This document shows positions 17,940 through 25,907 of a stretch of 64,000 bases of DNA, piece after piece; within the stretch, counting starts at the first letter, position 1, and the number at the start of each line of letters is the position of its first letter. This stretch comes from Archangium primigenium (GTDB taxonomy: Bacteria; Myxococcota; Myxococcia; Myxococcales; Myxococcaceae): NCBI RefSeq assembly GCF_016904885.1, contig NZ_JADWYI010000001.1:5704001-5768000 (forward strand), given 5' to 3'. The position numbers and the translations under genes were made by a program. The notes under the pieces were generated by a model. That model ran no database searches. It saw only the letters and a list, made by a program, of their open reading frames with translations, and was not told the DNA's origin.

Positions 17940-18707
17940 CTAGTCATTCTTGCCGAACCACGTCTCCAGGAAGACCTTCACGGTGGGGTGCTCGGAGGCG
18001 CGCACCTGCTCCGGGGGGCCCTGCTCCAGGATGACGCCCTTGCTGAGGAAGGCGATCTGATCGGCGATATTGAAGGCGGAAGCGATGTCGTGGCTGATGA
18101 CCACGCTGGTGACGCCCAGCTCGCGCTGGGCCGCGAGGATCATCTCGTCCACGTAGTCGGTGGTGATGGGATCCAGGCCCGTGGTGGGCTCGTCGTAGAG
18201 GACGATCTTCGGCTCCATCACGACGGCGCGCGCCAGGCCCACGCGCTTGCGCATGCCGCCGGACAGGTCCGCGGGGAACTTGCCCTCCACCGCGCGCGGC
18301 AGGCCCATCAAGTCGAGCTTGGCGCGCACCCGCGAGAGCACCTCGTCCTCGGACAACTGGCGGTGCTGGCGCAGGGGAAAGGCCACGTTCTCGTAGACGG
18401 TCATCGAGTCGAACAGCGCGGCGGCCTGGAACACCATGCCGAACTTGTTGCGCACGCGCGCCAGGTCCTCGGCGCCCATGGGCACCAGATCCTCGCCGTC
18501 GATGAGCACCTGGCCCGTGTCCGGCTTGAGCAGCCCGATCATGTGCTTCATCAACACCGTCTTGCCCGAGCCCGAGCCCCCGAGGATGACGCAGGTGTCC
18601 CCCTCGGCCACGGACAGATCGATGCCCGTGAGCACCTGATGTCCACCGAAGGACTTCTGCAGGCCCTGGATCTCGATCATCGGCCGCGCGGGCGCCAGGT
18701 CCGCCAT
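17940..18707 (-). CDS. mlaF: Mla ABC transporter ATP-binding protein
   Basis: ATPase of the inner-membrane lipid transporter. Walker A GGSGSGKT, the ABC signature LSGGMRKRVGLARA, Walker B IVLYDEPTTGLDP and the switch His in VISHD are all present. The 255-aa length is normal. ATG 18707 lies two bases after the mlaE stop; the mlaD gene follows 12 bases downstream, giving a compact mlaE-mlaF-mlaD operon. Confidence 0.95.
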   Translation of the reverse strand: MADLAPARPMIEIQGLQKSFGGHQVLTGIDLSVAEGDTCVILGGSGSGKTVLMKHMIGLLKPDTGQVLIDGEDLVPMGAEDLARVRNKFGMVFQAAALFDSMTVYENVAFPLRQHRQLSEDEVLSRVRAKLDLMGLPRAVEGKFPADLSGGMRKRVGLARAVVMEPKIVLYDEPTTGLDPITTDYVDEMILAAQRELGVTSVVISHDIASAFNIADQIAFLSKGVILEQGPPEQVRASEHPTVKVFLETWFGKND

Positions 18708-18709
18708 CG

Positions 18710-19531
18710 TCAGTGGAGGAGCACCCCGACGATGAAGTCGAGGATGAAGATGGACAGGGCGCTGTTGACCATGGCGGCGGTGGTGGCCTGGCCCACGCCC
18801 TTGGCGCCACCGGCGGCGTGGTAGCCCTTGAAGCAGCAGATGAGCGCCACGGCCAGGCCGAACACCGCGCCCTTGATGACGCCCTCGAGCACGTCCGCGG
18901 GCTCCAGCCACTGCTGGGTGCGCGCGATGAACGTCCCGGGGGACACGCCCTGCACGGACACGGACACCACATAGGCGCCGAAGATGCCCGCGGCGTCGAA
19001 GAGCAGCGTGAGCACCGGCACCATGAACAGCCCCGCGAGCACCCGGGGCACCAGCAGGAACTGCACCGGGTTGACGGCCATGGTCTCCAGGGCGTCCACC
19101 TGCTCGGTGACGCGCATGGTGCCCAACTCCGTGCACATGGCGGAGCCCGCGCGCATGGTCATCATCAGCGAGGAGAACACGGGCGCCAGTTCGCGCGTGA
19201 GCACCAGGCCCACCGTGGGGCCCACCAGGCTCTGGGCGTCGAACATGGCGAAGGCCGCGGCGGACTGGTTGGCGAACACCATGCCGGTGAACAGCCCGGT
19301 GAGCAGCACGATGAACACGCTGCCCACGCCCACGAAATCCAGCTGGAAGAAGAGGTTGTGCAGCCGCAACGGCCGGCGCACGCTCAGCCGCATCACGTCC
19401 ACGCCGAGCGTGACCAGGCGGCCCAGGTCCTCCACCCGCTCGATGAGGCCCCGCCCCACCGCCTCGATGGCCTGCACGGTCGCGGAGGGGCGTGGGGGTT
19501 CTTGCGCCTGCTGAGGTGTCTCTGGGGGCAC
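18710..19531 (-). CDS. mlaE: Mla ABC transporter permease
   Basis: Inner-membrane permease of the Mla lipid transporter, 273 aa, with the family hallmarks of five to six hydrophobic helices and the conserved stretches TRELAPVFSSLMMTMRAGSAM and EQVDALETMAVNPVQFLLVPR. The GTG start at 19531 is preceded by GGAAG. It is the first gene of the mla operon; the 209-base gap to the divergent zinc-ribbon gene probably holds both promoters. Confidence 0.94.
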   Translation of the reverse strand: MPPETPQQAQEPPRPSATVQAIEAVGRGLIERVEDLGRLVTLGVDVMRLSVRRPLRLHNLFFQLDFVGVGSVFIVLLTGLFTGMVFANQSAAAFAMFDAQSLVGPTVGLVLTRELAPVFSSLMMTMRAGSAMCTELGTMRVTEQVDALETMAVNPVQFLLVPRVLAGLFMVPVLTLLFDAAGIFGAYVVSVSVQGVSPGTFIARTQQWLEPADVLEGVIKGAVFGLAVALICCFKGYHAAGGAKGVGQATTAAMVNSALSIFILDFIVGVLLH

Positions 19532-19740
19532 GGGAGCTTCCTACTCTATGTGCCCCCCTTCCCGGCACAAGCAATCGCTCCGGGCCCGGCCCTCCTGGAC
19601 TTTCCGGACCTCCAAGCATCCAGGCACGCGCCCGCCCGCGTCCGCCGACAAAGGGGTTTCTCCCAGACGGGCTTGCCGTTATGTTCCGCCCCCCTTTTTC
19701 AACCCCCCCCTCTCTTCCGAGAAGCGAGAAGCACACACCC

Positions 19741-20325
19741 ATGGCGACCCAACACAAGGTCGGCGGCGAGGTCGACGCCTTCTGTACCCGGTGCCGACTC
19801 ACGCTCGCACACACCATCCTCGCGATGGTGGGCACGAAGATCGCCCGCGTCCGCTGCAACACCTGCAACGGCGACCACGCCTACCGCTCCGCACCGGGCA
19901 CCACCGACAAGCCGTCGGCCTCGTCCCGCGCCAGCTCCTCCTCCAGCACCTCGCGCCCCCGCGCCAGCCGCGCGTCCTCCGAGGAGAAGATCGTCATCTC
20001 CTTCGAGGAGCAGCTCGCCGGCAAGGATATCGCCAACGCCCCGCGCTACAGCCCGCGCGAGACCTTCAAGGTGGATCAGGTCATCAACCACCCCACCTTC
20101 GGGCTGGGCCTGGTGACGGCGGTGCGCGGCAACAAGGTGGACATCGCGTTCCGCGCGGAGACCAAGACGCTCATGCACGCCGCGGGCGGCGCCCCCGCGG
20201 AGAAGCCCGCCTTCAGCCCGCCCAACGCCCGGAAGGCGGGTCCGGCGGACAAGCCGATGGCCGCCCCCGACGCGGACCCCGATGCGGAGCCCGAAACCGA
20301 GTCCTCGGATCCCGTCGAAGGTTGA
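19741..20325 (+). CDS. Zinc-ribbon protein with Ser-rich linker and SH3-like domain
   Basis: The 194-aa protein begins with two CxxC knuckles (FCTRC near residue 14-18 and CNTC near 40-43) that can bind one zinc. A Ser/Arg-rich linker follows (about 55-80; runs of SSSSS). The C-terminal part contains FKVDQVINHPTFGLGLVTAV, similar to the small SH3-like beta domains at the ends of UvrD/CarD-like proteins, which fits DNA- or RNAP-binding (inference). The tail is acidic. ATG 19741 is the first good start; the frame is open upstream, but only as shadow. I do not know a characterised homologue. Confidence 0.7.
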   Translation: MATQHKVGGEVDAFCTRCRLTLAHTILAMVGTKIARVRCNTCNGDHAYRSAPGTTDKPSASSRASSSSSTSRPRASRASSEEKIVISFEEQLAGKDIANAPRYSPRETFKVDQVINHPTFGLGLVTAVRGNKVDIAFRAETKTLMHAAGGAPAEKPAFSPPNARKAGPADKPMAAPDADPDAEPETESSDPVEG

Positions 20326-20363
20326 CAGGAGCGCCGGGGAGGCTGGACGGTAGGCCCTTGCGT

Positions 20364-21785
20364 ATGCGCGCGCCGCTCCTCTACTTGCTGCTCGCCCTGC
20401 CCACCCTGGCGGTGGCCGAGCCCTTCCAGGTGACGGCGGTGCCGCGGCAGGTCGTCCTGGGTCGGGATGCCGTGGTGGTGGTGCGGGTCCCGCGGCCGCC
20501 CGGCATGCCCGTGCTGCGCGCCGCGGCCTCCTCGGGGCACCTGGCGCCGCTGGCGTCCTCGCCCCCCGGAGAGGCCGCCTACGCCTGGACGCCTCCGGAC
20601 ATCCGCTACCCGCTGCTGGCCGTGCTCGCCTTCTGGGTGGACCGGCCCGGCCTGCCCCCCGAGCCCACCTTCCTGCACATCCCCCTGCTGGGCCGCACCA
20701 CGCTCAACGTGGACACGCGGGGCGGCCCGGGCACCCAGGTGGTGGTGCGCGTGGGCGAGAAGGACTTCGGCCCCCTGCCCACGGATAGGCGGGGCCGCGC
20801 CCAGGTGCCCGTGGAGGTGCCCCCGGGCGTGCGCGAGGCGATCGTGCTCGCCACCTCCAAGCGCCAGAAGTTGCGGCGCACCATTCCCCTCGCCGTGCCC
20901 CCCGCCCAGCCCCTCATCGCGCTCTTGAGCCCCCTGCCCCTGCGCGAGGACGCGGATGGCTGGCTCGTGACGCTCGGGGACGGGCCCGTGCCGGGCGCCG
21001 CCCTGCACCTGCGGGTGGACGGCGCGGCCATCGAGGAAGAAGGCCCGGGCGTGTTCCGGCTCCGGCCCGTGCCGGGCGCGCGGGAGATCCACGTGGAGGC
21101 CCGGCGCACGGATGGCACGGCCTCGGCCCAGGTCTCGGGCCCGGTGGAGCCCGCCCCCGTCGAGCCGCCCGCGCCGCCCGAGCCCCCCGCGCCCCTCGCG
21201 CCCCTGGAGGTGCCCCTGGTGTGGGCGCCACCGCCGCCCCGCGCCCGGCCCGCGCCGCCGCCCGCGCCCCGGCCCCGCGCGCCCGTCTGGGCCGTCCAGG
21301 TTCTCGGCGGCGTCTTCGTCGCGGGGGGCGACAACCAGGGCCCCCAGGCCTCGCTGGCCCTGGGCGTGCGCCTGCCCGGCCTGGGCGAGCGCGTCTTCCT
21401 GGAGGCCGAGGCCGGGTGGCGCCAGGCCACCACCCACTTCACCCTGGAGGGTCTGGGCACGGTGGACGCCCGCGTGCGCGCCCTGCCCCTGGGGGTGTCC
21501 GCGCGGATCCGCGTCCTGGAGCTCGGGCGGCTGTCCCTGCATGGCCGGGTGGGCGGCGGCGCCGTGTCCTACACCCACCAGGCCACGGGCTCCTTCTTCG
21601 ACACCCCGCTCGCGCAGCGGGGGTGGACGTCGCTGGGCTTCGTCGCCGTCCAGGCCGCGTGGCGCCTGGGCTGGGTGAGTCCGGTGGTGGAACTGCAGGG
21701 CGCGCGGGCCCTGGCGAGCACGCCGCTGGTCGAGGCCCGTTTCGGCGGCGTGTCCGCGTCCGTGGGAGTAAGATTCAGCCCATGA
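20364..21785 (+). CDS. Secreted envelope protein with Pro-rich linker and barrel-like C-terminus
   Basis: The ATG at 20364 starts a Sec signal peptide (MRAPLLYLLLALPTLAVA). The 473-aa product has an N-terminal beta domain, a Pro/Ala-rich linker (about residues 255-305; repeated PPAP, PAPP) and a C-terminal region of alternating strands (VQVLGGVFVAGGD, VFLEAEAGWRQ, LSLHGRVGGGAVSY, VGVRFSP) ending in a hydrophobic/aromatic strand, as in outer-membrane barrels. It has the organisation expected of an outer-membrane protein with a periplasmic arm. The stop overlaps the next gene's start as ATGA, so they are coupled. Confidence 0.72.
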   Translation: MRAPLLYLLLALPTLAVAEPFQVTAVPRQVVLGRDAVVVVRVPRPPGMPVLRAAASSGHLAPLASSPPGEAAYAWTPPDIRYPLLAVLAFWVDRPGLPPEPTFLHIPLLGRTTLNVDTRGGPGTQVVVRVGEKDFGPLPTDRRGRAQVPVEVPPGVREAIVLATSKRQKLRRTIPLAVPPAQPLIALLSPLPLREDADGWLVTLGDGPVPGAALHLRVDGAAIEEEGPGVFRLRPVPGAREIHVEARRTDGTASAQVSGPVEPAPVEPPAPPEPPAPLAPLEVPLVWAPPPPRARPAPPPAPRPRAPVWAVQVLGGVFVAGGDNQGPQASLALGVRLPGLGERVFLEAEAGWRQATTHFTLEGLGTVDARVRALPLGVSARIRVLELGRLSLHGRVGGGAVSYTHQATGSFFDTPLAQRGWTSLGFVAVQAAWRLGWVSPVVELQGARALASTPLVEARFGGVSASVGVRFSP

Positions 21786-22456
21786 GACTGCCCTGGGTGG
21801 TGCTGCCGTGGGTGCTGCTGAGCGCGTGCGAGCCGGCCTCGACGCCCTCGCGCACGCCCCGTGTCCTGTCCGTCACGCCCCTGAGCCAGCGCTCCAACGA
21901 GTCCCGCGTCGTCACGCTTCAGTTGGACGAGGATCCCCCGCTGCGCGTGGACTATGGCCAGTCCTCGGCGCGCCTGCCCGCGCTGCCCCAGCTGCGGCTC
22001 GGGGACGCGGTGACGGTGACGCTGGACTCCTACCTCGGCCACGGCCAGTACCTGGGCCGCGTGGGACCCGTGGCCTACGGCACGTATGACCTGAACGTGC
22101 TGCTGCCGGACGGCCGCGAGGCCGCCTTCTCGGACGCCCGCTATGTGGTCAAGCGGGCCATCAGCTACTCCATCAACCCCATCGGGCGACAGCAGGCGGG
22201 CGTGCCGTTCGACGTCACCGTGCGCGTGGACGTGAAGGACGACCTGCCCTTCGCGGGAACGGCGGTGCTTCAGCTCTACAAGGATGGACGCCCCGAGGGG
22301 CCGCCGGAGGTGATAGGCCCCCTGAGCGAGGGAGAGAGCGACCCCTGGCCTTTTCCTGCGCAGTCGTCCGGAGATGACTATGTCATTCGGATCACCGACG
22401 ATCAGGACAATGCCGCCACCTCCCAGTCGTTCCCCGTGGATCCGGTGGACCCGTAG
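21782..22456 (+). CDS. Hypothetical lipoprotein
   Basis: The 224-aa product starts with a lipoprotein signal (LPWVLLSAC, Cys about 16). The mature part is mostly beta: one IPT/TIG-like module (TPLSQRSNESRVVTLQLDEDPPLRVDYG) and a second fibronectin-like stretch near residues 130-210, with a short acidic tail. The ATG overlaps the upstream stop by four bases. The M50 protease gene starts 18 bases downstream. Function unknown. Confidence 0.75.
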   Translation: MRLPWVVLPWVLLSACEPASTPSRTPRVLSVTPLSQRSNESRVVTLQLDEDPPLRVDYGQSSARLPALPQLRLGDAVTVTLDSYLGHGQYLGRVGPVAYGTYDLNVLLPDGREAAFSDARYVVKRAISYSINPIGRQQAGVPFDVTVRVDVKDDLPFAGTAVLQLYKDGRPEGPPEVIGPLSEGESDPWPFPAQSSGDDYVIRITDDQDNAATSQSFPVDPVDP

Positions 22457-22474
22457 CATCGACGTCCGAGGCTC

Positions 22475-23848
22475 ATGAGCACGTACTCCCCTTCCCCTTT
22501 TTCGTGGCAGTTCAACCTCGGCCGCATCCCCGTGGTGGTGGAGCCGAGCTTCTGGCTCATCACCGCCCTGTTCGGCCTGATGGGGGCGCGGGAGAACGTG
22601 GCCTGGACGGGGATCTGGGTGGGCGTCTGCTTCGTGTCCATCCTCATCCACGAGCTGGGCCATGCCCTGGCCGCCATGACGCTGGGCTCGGACCTGGTGC
22701 ACATCCGCCTCTATGAGTTCGGCGGGCTCACGACCCACCAGGTCATCAGCCGCTGGCGCGACGTGGCCGTCACCGCCGCGGGCCCCCTGGCGGGCTTCCT
22801 GTTCGGCGGCCTGATGGTGGCCGTGCACCACTACGTGCCAGCCACCACCGAGTACGGCCAGGTGGCCTACAGCTACCTCAAGTTCGTGAACTTCTTCTGG
22901 GGCTTCGTGAACCTGCTGCCGGTGCTGCCGTTGGACGGCGGCCACATCCTCAGCGGCGTGCTGGGCCCCACCCGCCAGCGCATCGCCCTGTGGGTGGGCG
23001 TCGTCGTCGCGGCGGGGGTGACGGCCCTGGCGCTCCTGGGCCGCGCCATCTTCGTGGCCTTCATGTTCGGCCGCATGGCGTACACCTGCTGGCAGGCCCT
23101 GTCCTATACGCGCGATCTCAAGCCCCTGGAGCCCGTGCGCCCCGCCGAGGACACCGAGCCGGTGAAGGACCTGGTCGCCCAGGGCTGGCAGGCCTTGCGC
23201 TCGGGCCAGGAGAGCGAGGCGTCGCGGCTGGGCCACCTGGCCTTCAGCGTGGCCGCGCCCGGCGAGGAGACCAACACGGTGCGCGACCTGCTCGCCTGGG
23301 TGGCGCTCTCCGAGGGCAACCCGCGCGCCGCCCTGTCGCAGCTGGAGAAGGTGGCCCCGCCCGAGGCCGTCAAACCCTACTCGCTCGCCATGGCGTACGA
23401 GGCGGCGGGGCTGCACGAGCGCGCCCTGCCCCCCGCCCTGCGCGCCCAGGAGACCGAGCCGTCCGAGGCCACGGTGGCGCTCGCGGTGCGCCTGCTGGTG
23501 CGGGCCCAGCGGCTGCCGGAGGCCGAGCGCTCGGCGCGGGACTTCGCCTGGAGGAACCTCGCCCGGCGGGACGCGCTGCTCGCGGACATCGCCGTGGCGC
23601 GGGGGGACTATGGCGCGGCGGCGAGCCTGTTCGCGCGCACCTTCGAGACCACCGGTCGCGCCGAGGAGGCCTACCAGGCCGCGCTCAACCACGCCCGGGG
23701 CGATCAGGTGGAGCACGCCACCGAGTGGCTCAAGCGCGCGCTGGACGCGGGCTACGACGATCTGGACGCGGCGCTCCAGGAGCCCGCCCTGGCCCTGGTG
23801 CGCGCCACGCCGGAGATCGCCCAGCGCCTCACCCCGCGTCAGGGCTGA
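22475..23848 (+). CDS. Site-2 protease family (M50) protein with TPR-like C-terminus
   Basis: Intramembrane zinc protease. The zinc site HELGH is in the second hydrophobic segment (SILIHELGHALAAM) and the third ligand motif LLPVLPLDGGH lies near residues 148-158. Five or six membrane segments cover residues 20-205. The cytosolic C-terminus (about 225-457) is a set of helical hairpins with TPR character (EASRLGHLAFSVAAPGEE, AYEAAGLHERALPPALRAQ). TPR tails may select substrates. At 457 aa it is longer than a minimal S2P. It is followed by a strong hairpin at 23869-23894. Confidence 0.88.
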   Translation: MSTYSPSPFSWQFNLGRIPVVVEPSFWLITALFGLMGARENVAWTGIWVGVCFVSILIHELGHALAAMTLGSDLVHIRLYEFGGLTTHQVISRWRDVAVTAAGPLAGFLFGGLMVAVHHYVPATTEYGQVAYSYLKFVNFFWGFVNLLPVLPLDGGHILSGVLGPTRQRIALWVGVVVAAGVTALALLGRAIFVAFMFGRMAYTCWQALSYTRDLKPLEPVRPAEDTEPVKDLVAQGWQALRSGQESEASRLGHLAFSVAAPGEETNTVRDLLAWVALSEGNPRAALSQLEKVAPPEAVKPYSLAMAYEAAGLHERALPPALRAQETEPSEATVALAVRLLVRAQRLPEAERSARDFAWRNLARRDALLADIAVARGDYGAAASLFARTFETTGRAEEAYQAALNHARGDQVEHATEWLKRALDAGYDDLDAALQEPALALVRATPEIAQRLTPRQG

Positions 23849-23868
23849 CGGCCCGCCGCCCGGGAATG

Positions 23869-23894
23869 GGGACTCCGGGTTTTCCCGGAGTCCC
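23869..23894 (+). terminator. Perfect 11-bp hairpin, possible transcription terminator
   Basis: Read directly: GGGACTCCGGG, a TTTT loop, then CCCGGAGTCCC, an uninterrupted 11-bp stem. It lies 20 bases after the stop of the M50 protease gene and 46 bases before the next GTG start. There is no T-tract after the stem, so it is not a textbook intrinsic terminator; it could stall RNA polymerase, protect a 3' end or be a protein-binding palindrome. Confidence 0.55.
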
Positions 23895-23940
23895 GCATGG
23901 TAGACTGGGAGGGACCCTGCCCCCCCCCCGGAGTCTCCCC

Positions 23941-25320
23941 GTGCTGCCGACCGTCAGAACCGTGTTTCGCGTCTCACGCACCAGGTTCTCGCAGAAGAAG
24001 AGCCTCTTCACCCTGGTCGAGTCGACCAAGCCGCTCATCACCCAGCACATCGAGTGGGCGGAGCGGCGCGTCTACGACGCCCCGAGCCGCTCCCTTCACT
24101 TCGATCGCGAGCCGATGTCTCCCGTGCGGATGACGGGCGGCCAGGGTGCCTCTTCCTCGGGGGGCGGTGGCGGTGGCTCCCTGCGTCGGCGGGACTCCTT
24201 CGGCGGTGGCGGGGGCGGCTCGCCCGGGGGCAACGAGCCGCCGGATCCGGAGGGCGGCGGGTTCTGGAAGGCCGTGTGCTACTTCTCCTCGCTGCTGCTG
24301 TTCGGCTACTGGTCCTACGCGGACAACACCCACGAGAACACGGGCGGCGTCACCGGCCCGCTCACGGATGCCATGGCCCGTGGCGCCAAATTCGCCCAGG
24401 ACAAGACCGTGGGCACCCTGCCGAGCCGCGACGACCAGGACGAGGAGCTCCAGCAGTTCCTCGCCCTGGTGGGCGAGGCGCACGCGAAGGTGCTGGGCAA
24501 GGGCCTGCCCTCGTCGGATCGGGCGCTCGATGCGTCCTTCCTGGCGATGAAGGACAACCTGCCCCAACTGCTCGACATCATCAGCCGGCAGGTCTCCCCG
24601 GACTGCCCCTTGTTGGAGGCGAGCCTGGGCAACTCGGACGAGCACGTCTACGCGATGGCGCTGCACATCCCGGCGAGCCAGGGCAAGGGCTACGACGCGC
24701 TGGGCCTGCATGAGATCATCCTGCGCTCCGCGAGCAACTTCCCCGGCGGCTTCCGGGTGCTCCAGCAGGAGGGCGGCGTGGGTTCCATGCCCGCGGAGAT
24801 CGAGCTGGCGGGAGGCGACCGCGTCCTCATCCGCGACGGCCTGACCTTCGAGAACAAGGGCCGCAAGGGGGCCGTGTTCCACTTCCGCACGGGCAAGGCG
24901 CACTCCCTGGAGGGCAGCCTCTACCACGCCGTCTTCCAGAACTCCGATGGCAGCTACGTCATCTTCCGGGTCGGCGTGGGCAAGGCGCCCACCCTTCAGG
25001 GCAAGGGCCGAGGGTTCCTGGACAGCTTCAACAACCAGATGGGGCCCGCGTCCTGGTTCCTGGCGGATCTGCGCGCCATGCAGGAGCTGGCCAGCGAGGG
25101 CGCCGTGGAGCAGCTGCTCAAGGGCGCGGTGCCCTCGGGCTCCATCCGCTCGGTCGAGGATCTCAAGAAGGCCCATCAGACCATGGGGACGGCCGCCAAG
25201 TACGGAGGCCCCATCTCGCGCGACGTCGTGAAGCCGCTCGTGCTCCCGGTCGCGCGGGCGATCCAGGACGCGGTGCGGCCCCTGCGCAACACCTCCAGCC
25301 AGAGCGACGGTCCGGGGTGA
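23941..25320 (+). CDS. Gly-rich single-pass membrane protein, function unknown
   Basis: The GTG at 23941 is preceded by GGAG with 7-base spacing. The 459-aa product begins with a basic stretch (about 1-60), then two Gly-rich blocks (SSSGGGGGGS near 70-80 and GGGGGGSPGG near 88-97), then a hydrophobic helix at about 110-127 (AVCYFSSLLLFGYWSYA). The C-terminal 320 residues are soluble, with a conserved-looking beta region (LIRDGLTFENKGRKGAVFHF, SLYHAVFQNSDGSYVIF). I do not recognise the fold. The stop overlaps the GNAT start as GTGA, so the two are coupled. Confidence 0.7.
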   Translation: MLPTVRTVFRVSRTRFSQKKSLFTLVESTKPLITQHIEWAERRVYDAPSRSLHFDREPMSPVRMTGGQGASSSGGGGGGSLRRRDSFGGGGGGSPGGNEPPDPEGGGFWKAVCYFSSLLLFGYWSYADNTHENTGGVTGPLTDAMARGAKFAQDKTVGTLPSRDDQDEELQQFLALVGEAHAKVLGKGLPSSDRALDASFLAMKDNLPQLLDIISRQVSPDCPLLEASLGNSDEHVYAMALHIPASQGKGYDALGLHEIILRSASNFPGGFRVLQQEGGVGSMPAEIELAGGDRVLIRDGLTFENKGRKGAVFHFRTGKAHSLEGSLYHAVFQNSDGSYVIFRVGVGKAPTLQGKGRGFLDSFNNQMGPASWFLADLRAMQELASEGAVEQLLKGAVPSGSIRSVEDLKKAHQTMGTAAKYGGPISRDVVKPLVLPVARAIQDAVRPLRNTSSQSDGPG

Positions 25321-25832
25321 GCGCCGTGCCTCCGGTCCTCCTCCGGAGGCACGCGACGTGGCCGCGGGGTGAGCTGCTCGCGCTGCAGCTCGCCGCCCTG
25401 CGCCACGCGGGCCCGTCGCACTACCGCCCCCGGCAGCTCGAGGCCTGGGGCGCCCTCGCGGCCCAGGGCTCCGAGGCCGAGGACGCCCAGACGGACCGCG
25501 CGCTGTACGTGGCCCAGGCCGGGGCGCTGCTCGCCGGGTTCGGGCAGCTCCAGCTCTCCACGTCCTTCGTCGCGGCGCTGTACGTCCACCCCCACTTCGA
25601 GGGTCAGGGCATCGGCACGGCGCTGCTCACCGCCCTGGAGCGGGAGCTCGTGGCGCTCGAGCACGAGGGCGTCCAGCTCCACGCGTCGCTCAACGCCGTG
25701 GCGTTCTATGTCCGTCGGGGCTACCGCGCCGTGGGCGACGCGGCTTTCGTGGGCCCCGACAACACCCGGGTGCCCATGGTCCACATGGTGAAGGCGTTGG
25801 ACGGGGGCGCCTCGCCCGCTCCCGCCGGGTGA
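25317..25832 (+). CDS. GNAT-family N-acetyltransferase
   Basis: The 171-aa product carries the acetyl-CoA binding motif A (YVHPHFEGQGIGTALLTALE, near residues 91-110) and a C-terminal strand-helix (LHASLNAVAFYVRRGYRAVG) typical of RimI/YhbS-type GNATs. The substrate is unknown. GTG 25317 overlaps the stop of the Gly-rich membrane protein gene as GTGA, which implies co-translation; acetylation of that protein is one possibility (inference). Confidence 0.85.
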   Translation: MSAVPPVLLRRHATWPRGELLALQLAALRHAGPSHYRPRQLEAWGALAAQGSEAEDAQTDRALYVAQAGALLAGFGQLQLSTSFVAALYVHPHFEGQGIGTALLTALERELVALEHEGVQLHASLNAVAFYVRRGYRAVGDAAFVGPDNTRVPMVHMVKALDGGASPAPAG

Positions 25833-25854
25833 CGCACTCCGGTTCCGGAAACGG

Positions 25855-25866
25855 CGGGAATTCCCG
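25855..25866 (+). promoter_or_regulatory. 12-bp perfect palindrome upstream of the Ser-rich protein gene
   Basis: CGGGAATTCCCG is a perfect inverted repeat 41 bases before the GTG at 25908 and 23 bases after the GNAT stop. It may be an operator or a short hairpin. The sequence is GC-rich, so chance occurrence is possible. Confidence 0.3.
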
Positions 25867-25907
25867 TACACTTGGATGCCCAAACGTCCCCTGACGAGGT
25901 TGCCCGC

